Source: an uncultured Selenomonadales bacterium (lineage in GTDB: Bacteria > Bacillota > Negativicutes > Selenomonadales > Selenomonadaceae). From it: DNA of 35,236 bases. The translations under genes and the position numbers were made by a program. The DNA lies in contig CALFJE010000097.1 of NCBI GenBank assembly GCA_937877545.1, positions 1 through 35,236 on the forward strand, written 5' to 3'. Under the pieces are notes generated by a model, which saw only the letters and a program-made list of their open reading frames with translations, was not told where the DNA came from and made no database searches. Below, in pieces: positions 24,884 through 31,455 of this stretch (the first letter of the stretch is position 1; each line of letters opens with the position of its first letter).

Positions 24884-25621
24884 ATGAAAGACATTCTGGA
24901 CGTTCACATACACACGACGGCGAGCGGGCACGCCTACAGCACGATAGGCGAGTGCATAGCGGCGGGCAAGGCTAAGGGTTTGGAGCTTGTCGGTTTCGCC
25001 GAACATACTCCTAAGATGCCCGGGGCTACGCACGATTTTTGGTTTCTGAACTTTAAAGTTGTGCGCCGCGTTCAAGACGGCATTAAGGTTGCCATGGGCG
25101 CGGAGCTGAACATAATCGATTATTCGGGCAGCACCGACCTCCCCGCGCAGATTCTCAAGCGCATAGACTACGCGATAGCCAGCCTGCACAATCCCTGCAT
25201 TGACCCCGGCAGTTTGGAGGAGAATACGGCGGCTCTAATCGGAGCCATGCGCAATCCGCACGTCGTGATAATCGGGCACCCCGACAATCCGCATTACCCC
25301 GTTGACTTCGACAGGGTTGCCCGCGCCGCCGCAGATAATCACGTCCTGCTTGAGATTAACAACAGCTCGTATTATTCGGGCGGACACCGCGACGGTTCGC
25401 AACAGACGGCTAAGCAGATGTTGGCGGCGTGCAAGCGATACGGAGTAGCGGTTATCATGGGTTCCGATGCGCACGTCGAGCAGGATGTCGGCAATCACGA
25501 GCTGTCGCAAAAAGTTTTGGCTGATAACGACTTCCCCGCCGAGTTGGTTATAAATTCGAGCGCGGAGAAATTCTTTGAGTATGTGGCTTATCGCAAATCA
25601 TTGGCACCGAAGGGAGCTTGA
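24884..25621 (+). CDS. PHP-domain phosphoesterase (YcdX-like)
   Basis: A 245-residue metal-dependent phosphatase of the polymerase and histidinol phosphatase superfamily. Metal-binding motifs in order: DVHIHTTASGH at residues 6-16, FAEHTP near 39, GAELNI near 71, SLHNP near 99, IGHPDN near 128, and GSDAHV near 195. The exact substrate is unknown; related YcdX proteins form trinuclear metal sites. AAAGGAG lies ten bases before the ATG. It ends a few bases before the acyl-CoA synthetase start and is likely the first gene of an operon that runs to 28275. Confidence 0.88.
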   Translation: MKDILDVHIHTTASGHAYSTIGECIAAGKAKGLELVGFAEHTPKMPGATHDFWFLNFKVVRRVQDGIKVAMGAELNIIDYSGSTDLPAQILKRIDYAIASLHNPCIDPGSLEENTAALIGAMRNPHVVIIGHPDNPHYPVDFDRVARAAADNHVLLEINNSSYYSGGHRDGSQQTAKQMLAACKRYGVAVIMGSDAHVEQDVGNHELSQKVLADNDFPAELVINSSAEKFFEYVAYRKSLAPKGA

Positions 25622-25625
25622 TAAC

Positions 25626-27086
25626 TTGTTGGTTCACGAAATCATAAACAACGGGCGCGACGCGGATATTGCCGTCGTCGACGAGGGGCGCACCATAACC
25701 TACGCCGCGCTCAAGCAGGGCATAAGGAATTATCGCAATCATCTTTACGAGCTGGGCATACGTCAAGGCGACCGCGTAGGGATTTTTTCACGCAACAGCG
25801 CGGAGTTCGTTTATACCTACTTTGCGACGACTTCATTGGGCGCGATTAACGTCCCGATAAATTTCCAGCTTAGTCCTCGCGAAACGGCTTATATCTTGCA
25901 AAACGCGGGCGTCGAACATTTGCTGACCTACGAGCCGCTGACCTTCGACGAGCCGCTTAACGTCACGCAACACGACATTGCCGCGTTCGGCGATAAAATC
26001 TGCGCGGAGGCTCCCGCATTGCCCGCCGACTTCAGCGATAACAATCCCTGCGTCATAATCTACACGTCGGGCACCACCGGCAACCCGAAGGGCGCGATTC
26101 TGTCGCACAAAAACCTCGTGCACAATACGCGCCAATGCGAAATTTTCAAATGTCACAGCCGTTGCAAATCCCTTTGCGTCTTGCCGATGTATCACTGCTT
26201 CGGCTGGACGTGCACCGTCCTCAACACGTTTTACAGGGGCGCGGCACTGCACGTTATGCGCGTCTTCAAGCCCAAGGATATGATTGACATGGTGCGCGAA
26301 CAGCAAATCACCGACATAATCGCGGTACCGTCGATATTCAAGCTGGTAACGGGGCTTGCCAAACCCGAAGACTTCAAGTCTGTGCGCTTCTTCATGAGCG
26401 GCGGGACAACCTTGCCCGATAAGATCGTCGACGAGTTCAAGGCAAAGTTCGGGCGTCCGATAGCTGAGGGTTACGGCTTATCGGAGGCGTCGCCCTGCGT
26501 CTTTTTGACTACGCACGGCGAGGAGCGGCAAGGTTCGTGCGGCAAAAAGCTTTGGGGCGAAGAAATTCGATTGGTCGACGAGAACGGGCGCGACGTTCCT
26601 CAAGGCGAGGTCGGCGAGGTTTTGGTACGCGGCGGGCAAGTCATGTTGGGCTATTGGAAAAATCCGCAGGCGACGGCTGAGGCTCTGGACGCGGACGGTT
26701 GGCTCCATACCGGCGACGTGGGCAAGGTCGACGCCGACGGCTACTATTACCTCGTCAACCGGATTAAGGAAATGATTATCAGCATGGGCGAGAACATTTA
26801 TCCCCGCGAGGTCGAGGAGGTCGTCTATCAATTCGCCGGCATTAAGGACGCGGCAGTTATCGGCGTGGATGACAAATTGCGCGGGCAAGTGGGCGCGTGT
26901 TTCTTCGAGGTTCAAGACGGCGCAAAGGTCGACGTTCGCGAACTTAAAAAGTTCCTGCAGAAAAATTTGGCGTTGTACAAGGTGCCGCGTGAATTCAAGC
27001 AGATAGCCGAGATGCCGCGCACTTCGACGGGCAAAATCGCCAAGCGCAAGATTCTTGAGGACTATCTGGCGTCTAAGGAGGCTTAA
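25626..27086 (+). CDS. AMP-forming acyl-CoA synthetase (long-chain fatty acid-CoA ligase-like)
   Basis: Activates a carboxylic acid with ATP and CoA through an acyl-AMP. Motifs: the nucleotide loop YTSGTTGNPKG, the A5 motif YGLSEASP, WLHTGDVG, and the hinge RIKEMIISMGENIYP. PRTSTGKIAKRK carries the catalytic Lys close to the C-terminus. With TTG 25626 as start it has 486 residues, usual for FadD-like enzymes. This TTG is chosen because AAGGGAG ends nine bases upstream; the frame is open further, with ATG 25581 inside the PHP gene, so the N-terminus is uncertain. The acid cannot be read from the sequence. The exported-protein genes follow two bases later. Confidence 0.88.
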   Translation: MLVHEIINNGRDADIAVVDEGRTITYAALKQGIRNYRNHLYELGIRQGDRVGIFSRNSAEFVYTYFATTSLGAINVPINFQLSPRETAYILQNAGVEHLLTYEPLTFDEPLNVTQHDIAAFGDKICAEAPALPADFSDNNPCVIIYTSGTTGNPKGAILSHKNLVHNTRQCEIFKCHSRCKSLCVLPMYHCFGWTCTVLNTFYRGAALHVMRVFKPKDMIDMVREQQITDIIAVPSIFKLVTGLAKPEDFKSVRFFMSGGTTLPDKIVDEFKAKFGRPIAEGYGLSEASPCVFLTTHGEERQGSCGKKLWGEEIRLVDENGRDVPQGEVGEVLVRGGQVMLGYWKNPQATAEALDADGWLHTGDVGKVDADGYYYLVNRIKEMIISMGENIYPREVEEVVYQFAGIKDAAVIGVDDKLRGQVGACFFEVQDGAKVDVRELKKFLQKNLALYKVPREFKQIAEMPRTSTGKIAKRKILEDYLASKEA

Positions 27087-27088
27087 GC

Positions 27089-27691
27089 ATGAAACAATTT
27101 TTAATGGCGTTGGCGGTGTTGCTCGTGTTTACCGCGCAGGTTGAGGCGGCGGCGTTCACGCACGAACAGCTTGACAAGGTGCTTGCCTATATCGAACAGA
27201 ATCCCGCCGCGTCGTCGAAAAATGCCGCGACGCTCAAGCTTGACATTGCAACCTTGCAGAACAACTTCAACGCCGTGATGGAGTCCGTTTTCGCCGAAGC
27301 CAAATTCGACAGCGACGAAGAGCGCGAGGTCATGGAAAAACTTTTCCTCATAAAGGATTACAAAATCTTTGAGGCTGACGAGGGGAAAATTTTCCTGAAC
27401 GGATTCGGAGACAGCGCGGCGATTTTCGGCGTGACGGGCAAAGACGACGACCGCTTTAAAGTTCTGACTTGCGTTTACACGACGCCCGAAAATCAAACCG
27501 ATATGACGTTCTCCTCGCTGATACTCGGCTCGTTCATGACGACGGTATTGCCCGCCGTTGAGCCGGAAGCCTTTTTGCGTGAGCTGGCGGCGTCGAAGTC
27601 GGGGCAATTGACACGCGACGGCATAACGTTTTCGCTTGCCAAGCAAGACGGCTTAATATTGTTGACGGCGATTGAGGAGGGCGCACAGTGA
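27089..27691 (+). CDS. Exported protein of unknown function, paralogue 1
   Basis: A 200-residue protein with a clear signal peptide (MKQFLMALAVLLVFTAQVEA), so it is expected outside the cytoplasm, probably in the periplasm. It shares its layout with the next gene: FTHEQLDKVLAYIE at the mature N-terminus, a YTTPEN motif near 130, and an end like DGITFSLAKQDGLILLTA. I do not recognise the family. The ATG follows AAGGAGG. Its last four bases overlap the next start, so the two are coupled. Confidence 0.8.
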   Translation: MKQFLMALAVLLVFTAQVEAAAFTHEQLDKVLAYIEQNPAASSKNAATLKLDIATLQNNFNAVMESVFAEAKFDSDEEREVMEKLFLIKDYKIFEADEGKIFLNGFGDSAAIFGVTGKDDDRFKVLTCVYTTPENQTDMTFSSLILGSFMTTVLPAVEPEAFLRELAASKSGQLTRDGITFSLAKQDGLILLTAIEEGAQ

Positions 27692-28275
27692 GGCAGGTTA
27701 TTGCGGCGTTGGCGTGCGTGCTGATTCTGAGCGTCGGCAACGTGACGGCGGCGGCTAAAATCACGGACGCGCAACTTGACAAGATTTTTACGGACATTGC
27801 GCAAGTCGACAGCGCGGGCGAACTCTACCTTGACGCCGCTGCCTTCCAAGACCGCTTTAATTGGCTTATCGGACCGATTATCCAAGACGGCATGAGGATT
27901 GACGACGCGTCGGCTATGGAATATTTTTTCACGATTAAGGGCTTCGACGTTGCGGAAGTTGCGGGCGGCAAGATTTACTCGAACGTCTTCGGCTATACGG
28001 GCGTAGCGTTCGCGGGCTTGAGCGCGGCGGACGACGACGACTTTACGGTTATGAGCCTGTACTACGTGACGCCCGAAAATACCGACGAGGCAGTTTTCAC
28101 GAGTTGGCTGGTTAAGGCGTTCGTGGGCAGCATTACGCCCGATGTTGATTCGCGAGCCTTGATGATTGAGCTGACGGCGGACGGTTCGTCGGGCAATGCG
28201 GTTAAGGACGGCGTGAAATTCTCCGTTGCGGCGGACGGCAACTTGAACGTGTTGACGGCGCGGAAAGCTGATTGA
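27688..28275 (+). CDS. Exported protein of unknown function, paralogue 2
   Basis: A 195-residue tandem paralogue of the preceding gene, with a signal peptide (MRQVIAALACVLILSVGNVTA), ITDAQLDKIFTDIAQ, YVTPEN near 130 and the end DGVKFSVAADGNLNVLTA. It starts at GTG 27688, overlapping the previous TGA, with GAGGAGG seven bases upstream. The last 150 bases occur again at 28590-28742 with about 96% identity. The family is unknown to me; co-expression with the acyl-CoA ligase is likely, but a shared job is only a guess. Confidence 0.8.
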   Translation: MRQVIAALACVLILSVGNVTAAAKITDAQLDKIFTDIAQVDSAGELYLDAAAFQDRFNWLIGPIIQDGMRIDDASAMEYFFTIKGFDVAEVAGGKIYSNVFGYTGVAFAGLSAADDDDFTVMSLYYVTPENTDEAVFTSWLVKAFVGSITPDVDSRALMIELTADGSSGNAVKDGVKFSVAADGNLNVLTARKAD

Positions 28276-28279
28276 AATT

Positions 28280-28306
28280 AAAAAGAGCCGTCATGGATGA
28301 CGGCTC
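28280..28306 (-). terminator. Leftward terminator inside repeat copy D
   Basis: Read on the minus strand, a perfect ten-base stem GAGCCGTCAT / ATGACGGCTC with a two-base loop is followed by TTTTT. It can stop leftward transcripts that pass the recG terminator. Copy A has the same hairpin. Confidence 0.75.
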
Positions 28307-28533
28307 CGACCGCCGGCGCATTTGCGTGATGCAAATACCGTCGGCGTCATTACTTGAAATTGTCAGACGGTACGGGTAGCGAACCTTACGCCCCCGCGAG
28401 GTGCCCTTTTCTTTGTTACTTTCTTTTGGGCAAGCAAAAGAAAGTTTTTCTGTTATAAAAATAAATTTTAGTCGAATCGAAGGGAAAAGCCGCCGTCACG
28501 AAAAATTTTCCGCGAAACCACGCTTTATAAAAA
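28285..28533 (-). repeat. Intergenic repeat family, copy D
   Basis: Occupies most of the 495-base gap between the paralogue pair and recG, in reverse orientation. On the minus strand it shows ACTTTCTTTT ... AAAAGAAAGT (a ten-base inverted repeat around 28418-28445), then TTTGC-ATCAC-GCAAA (about 28321-28333), GCGCCGGCGG and the GAGCCGTC hairpin with T-run. Its limits are suggested by the tandem duplication around it: one duplicate is about 230 bp longer than the other, and the extra length is this element. It replaced the left arm of a G/C-rich terminator whose GGGGG half is still present at 28534-28538. Confidence 0.72.
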
Positions 28534-28549
28534 GGGGGCGTCTTAATTG

Positions 28550-28589
28550 GCAACGATTTGGCTGAACTTGTCGCCGTAGGCAAGCGCAA
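28550..28589 (-). pseudogene. Duplicate fragment of the recG 3' end
   Basis: 40 bases identical to 28778-28817, the last codons of recG without the stop. The identity ends exactly where the fragment of the exported-protein gene begins, marking a tandem-duplication junction. Confidence 0.9.
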
Positions 28590-28742
28590 ATTACGCCCGA
28601 TGTTGATTCGCGAGCCTTGATGATCGAGCTGACGGCGGAAGGTTCATCGGGAAATGCGGTTAAGGACGGCGTGAAATTTTCCATTGCGGCGGACGGCAAC
28701 TTGAACGTGTTGACGGCGCGGAAAGCTGATTGAAATTAAAAA
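28590..28742 (+). pseudogene. Duplicate fragment of the 3' end of the exported-protein gene
   Basis: 153 bases matching 28132-28284 with about six differences. In the original frame four of these are silent and two are mild (Asp to Glu, Val to Ile). The fragment has no start codon or ribosome binding site and keeps the same TGA and following A-rich bases. It is followed by the intact recG terminator. Confidence 0.9.
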
Positions 28743-28765
28743 ACCCCCTTCCGATTTGGAGGGGG
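28737..28765 (-). terminator. Terminator of recG
   Basis: On the minus strand CCCCCTCC, AAATC and GGAAGGGGG are followed by seven T, six bases after the recG stop. On the plus strand the hairpin is followed by ACTTTT, so it may work weakly in both directions. Confidence 0.85.
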
Positions 28766-28770
28766 ACTTT

Positions 28771-30861
28771 TCAGTTCGCAACGATTTGGCTGAACTTGTC
28801 GCCGTAGGCAAGCGCAAGATTCGCCCGCAAATTCGCGAAGTAGTTCAGATTGTCATCGTCGGTTATGAATTTCTCGGCGGCGTTGCGAGCTTGCAACAAA
28901 ATTTCAACGTCGCGGAACACGTTCGCTATCTTCAAGTCGGGCAAGCCGTGTTGAGCCTCCCCGAAGAATTGACCGGGACCGCGCAGTTTCAAATCCTCCT
29001 CCGCCAACTTGAAGCCGTCACTCGTCGTCTCCATGGTCTCCAGCCGCGCCTTAGATATTTCAGCCTTGCTGTCGGAAATCAGTATGCAATAAGACTTAGC
29101 CGCGCCGCGCCCGACACGTCCGCGCAGTTGGTGCAGTTGCGCAAGCCCGAATCGCTCGGCGTGCTCCACGACCATAACGCTTGCATTCGGCACGTCCACG
29201 CCGACCTCGATAACCGTCGTCGACACCAACAGTTTCGTTTCGCCGTCGCGAAATTTTTCCATAATCGCATCCTTTTCGGCGGGTTTCATGCGTCCGTGGA
29301 GGAGTGCGCAAGGTACGTCGCGGAAAATCCCGCCGCTCAACATCTCGAAAATTTCCTCGGCGGATTCAATGTCGGCAAGCTGCTCCGATTCGCTCCGTTC
29401 TATCAGCGGGCACACCACGTAGGCTTGTCGCCCCGCCGTTATCTCTGCGCGGACAAGCTCGTAAACCTTTTTCCGCCCGCGCAGGCTCTTGACCAGCGTT
29501 TTAATCGGCTTGCGTCCCGGCGGCAATTCCTTTATCAGCGAAACGTCCAAGTCGCCGTAGACCGTCAACGTCATTGTGCGCGGTATCGGCGTCGCCGTCA
29601 TGACAAGCATATCGGGCACTGCGTCCGATTTTTTTTCAAGCGTCGCCCGTTGTGCCACGCCGAAGCGGTGTTGTTCGTCCGTCACGACCAGCCCCAGCCT
29701 AGCGAACGTGACGCCTTCCTGAATCAGCGCGTGCGTCCCAATCACGATGTCCAATTCCTGCGCCTCGATTTGTCGATAAATTTCTTCGCGCAACTTTTTC
29801 GTGCGGGTAACTTTTGCGCTCAGCAAGCCCACGCGTATTCCCAAATCGCCGAGCAATGCCGAAAATTTTTCGTAATGCTGAACCGCCAAAATTTCCGTCG
29901 GTGCCATGAACGCCCCTTGGTAGCCGTTTTCGACCGTCTTGACCAGTGCCAACAGCGCGATAACCGTTTTGCCCGAACCCACGTCGCCTTGAATCAGCCG
30001 CCGCATCGGCAAGCTGCGTTCCATATCCTTGACGACTTCGCGGAAAACTTTCTTTTGGTCGCCCGTCAAATCGAACGGCAACTTTGCCAGCGTCGCCTTG
30101 AGCAGTGCGCCGTTGCGCTGATGACTTATGCCGAGGCGTTTGTCCTGCGTTTGACGCTTTATCAGCATAAGCCCGCATTGAATCAGAAACAGTTCGTCGA
30201 AAGCCAACCGCCGCCGCGCCGTGTCCAGTTCGATATAATCGCGCGGGAAGTGTATCGCTCTTATCGCCGCGTCCAAAGACATAAGCTCTTGTTCGTCGAT
30301 TATTTCTTGCGGCAAAATTTCGTTGAGCGTCGGCATTGACGCCAGCAGATTTTTTATCGCCGTGCGGAGCGTCCCTTGGCTTATCGCGGCTGTCGACGGA
30401 TACACCGGCACTATTCCGAGCGGCGGCTCCTCATAGGCGTCGAGGATAGTGAAGCTTTGAATTTGATTCATTGCCAAGCCGTTTGCCCACGCGTCGAATT
30501 TTGCCTTGCCGATAATCAGCAGGCGCATATTTTCCTTGAGCTTGGTCAGCAGATATTTTTGATTGAACCAGGTCAGCTTGATATAGCCCGTATCGTCGGC
30601 GAGGTAGGCGTTGACAATCGTCAAGCCGCGTGCCTCGCGGGAAGTGATATGGCTCACGCGCCCGACAATTACGGCGGTCTCGCCCTCTATGAGGTCGTCG
30701 ATTTTGGTCAAGCTGCTGTGATTTTCGTAGGCTCGCGGGTAATGCGTCAGCAGGTCGTATTTGGTAAAGATATTGAGCTTTTCAAGAGCCGCCGCCTTTC
30801 TCGGTCCGACGCCCTTGACGTACATAACATTATCGGTGAATTCAAATCGGCTAATGCTCAC
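28771..30861 (-). CDS. recG: ATP-dependent DNA helicase RecG
   Basis: Regresses stalled forks and processes Holliday junctions. The 696 residues match the family. An N-terminal wedge/OB domain has VKGVGPRKAAALEKL near 15; the P-loop GDVGSGKT is near 277, Walker B DEQH near 380, and SAT-type TATPIPRT near 405. The C-terminal GRVGRGAAKSYC and GPGQFFGEAQHG motifs are also present. The GTG start is preceded by GGAGGG. The gene has its own promoter and terminator and diverges from the small membrane protein gene. Confidence 0.96.
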   Translation of the reverse strand: MSISRFEFTDNVMYVKGVGPRKAAALEKLNIFTKYDLLTHYPRAYENHSSLTKIDDLIEGETAVIVGRVSHITSREARGLTIVNAYLADDTGYIKLTWFNQKYLLTKLKENMRLLIIGKAKFDAWANGLAMNQIQSFTILDAYEEPPLGIVPVYPSTAAISQGTLRTAIKNLLASMPTLNEILPQEIIDEQELMSLDAAIRAIHFPRDYIELDTARRRLAFDELFLIQCGLMLIKRQTQDKRLGISHQRNGALLKATLAKLPFDLTGDQKKVFREVVKDMERSLPMRRLIQGDVGSGKTVIALLALVKTVENGYQGAFMAPTEILAVQHYEKFSALLGDLGIRVGLLSAKVTRTKKLREEIYRQIEAQELDIVIGTHALIQEGVTFARLGLVVTDEQHRFGVAQRATLEKKSDAVPDMLVMTATPIPRTMTLTVYGDLDVSLIKELPPGRKPIKTLVKSLRGRKKVYELVRAEITAGRQAYVVCPLIERSESEQLADIESAEEIFEMLSGGIFRDVPCALLHGRMKPAEKDAIMEKFRDGETKLLVSTTVIEVGVDVPNASVMVVEHAERFGLAQLHQLRGRVGRGAAKSYCILISDSKAEISKARLETMETTSDGFKLAEEDLKLRGPGQFFGEAQHGLPDLKIANVFRDVEILLQARNAAEKFITDDDNLNYFANLRANLALAYGDKFSQIVAN

Positions 30862-30887
30862 GGTTTGCCCTCCGAAGTTTTTACGCG

Positions 30888-30916
30888 ATTATATTTCGGC
30901 GTTGACTTTATTTCAA
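30888..30916 (-). promoter_or_regulatory. Promoter of recG
   Basis: Minus-strand TTGAAA (plus 30911-30916), 17 bases, TATAAT (plus 30888-30893), 26 bases before the GTG. It physically overlaps the rightward promoter at 30902-30930, so the two may interfere with each other. Confidence 0.65.
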
Positions 30917-30930
30917 GCGAAATTTATCAT
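30902..30930 (+). promoter_or_regulatory. Promoter of the small membrane protein gene
   Basis: TTGACT (30902-30907), 17 bases, TATCAT (30925-30930), 33 bases before ATG 30964. Confidence 0.65.
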
Positions 30931-30963
30931 AGCGGCATATCAAAAAATTTTGGAGATAATCGC

Positions 30964-31392
30964 ATGAACGACAAACACATTGACGAGGACGCGCTTTACA
31001 GCGATAAGACTTCCGACGGCGGCGACCTCTACGCCGAGAAAGTTCCCTTGGAAAAGGCTACGCCCGTTAAGACTTTCCACAGCAAGAATTTCACGGACAG
31101 CGAAACTCAAGCCGCCGAGGATAAACTCAAATCCTTGCCGCACGAGTCCGAACTCAAACTTAAGCTGTCGCACGCGGAGACCAGCGGCGTAGCAATATCG
31201 GCGGTGATGTTGGTTTACAGTCTGTCGGAGGGCGATAAGCCGTTGTTTTTCCTGTCGACCGCGCTATTGATATTCCTGTTGCGCCCGCTAATCGGGTTGT
31301 TATTCGGCAAGCACAATCGCGCCGTCCAAAATGCTTTGCACAGTTTCAGCGTCGTGCTGTTTATCGGCGCACTGATTATGCTCTTCCTGTAA
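30964..31392 (+). CDS. Small membrane protein of unknown function
   Basis: A 142-residue protein. The first ~80 residues are hydrophilic and highly charged (NDKHIDEDALYSDKTSDGGD). Then come two to three hydrophobic segments: SGVAISAVMLVYSL, PLFFLSTALLIFLLRPLIG and FSVVLFIGALIMLFL, separated by KHNR. The start is ATG 30964 with GGAG nearby and its own promoter; the longer open frame upstream is antisense to recG. I do not recognise the family. gyrA follows 63 bases later with a separate promoter. Confidence 0.8.
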   Translation: MNDKHIDEDALYSDKTSDGGDLYAEKVPLEKATPVKTFHSKNFTDSETQAAEDKLKSLPHESELKLKLSHAETSGVAISAVMLVYSLSEGDKPLFFLSTALLIFLLRPLIGLLFGKHNRAVQNALHSFSVVLFIGALIMLFL

Positions 31393-31394
31393 AA

Positions 31395-31424
31395 TTGGAC
31401 TTTTCAAGGCGCAAGTGCTATTAT
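31395..31424 (+). promoter_or_regulatory. Candidate promoter of gyrA
   Basis: TTGGAC (31395-31400), 18 bases, TATTAT (31419-31424) with TG one base before, 31 bases before the GTG start. Confidence 0.5.
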
Positions 31425-31455
31425 TCATAAACTAATCCCCAAATGAGGTGAGACA

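Larger units (their letters stand above)
1636..26007. repeat. Dispersed 11-mer CCGCGCAGATT, 13 exact copies
   Basis: Plus orientation at 1636, 2770, 6650, 6752, 8634, 10917, 12872, 20339, 20386 and 25143. Minus orientation at 6891, 21815 and 25997 (first base given). Copies occur in aroK, aroB, cmk, the cyclase, priA, the PHP gene and the ligase, and outside genes in the cmk promoter and directly after both RTX stop codons. The translated frame differs between copies (RADY, PAQI, KICA, ANLRG, KSARQ), so protein conservation does not explain it. None lies between 12883 and 20338 or after 26007. Confidence 0.85.

Noticed and set aside
28756..30339. 527-codon open frame on the plus strand
   Set aside because: Antisense to recG, which has all helicase motifs; the frame has no family signature.
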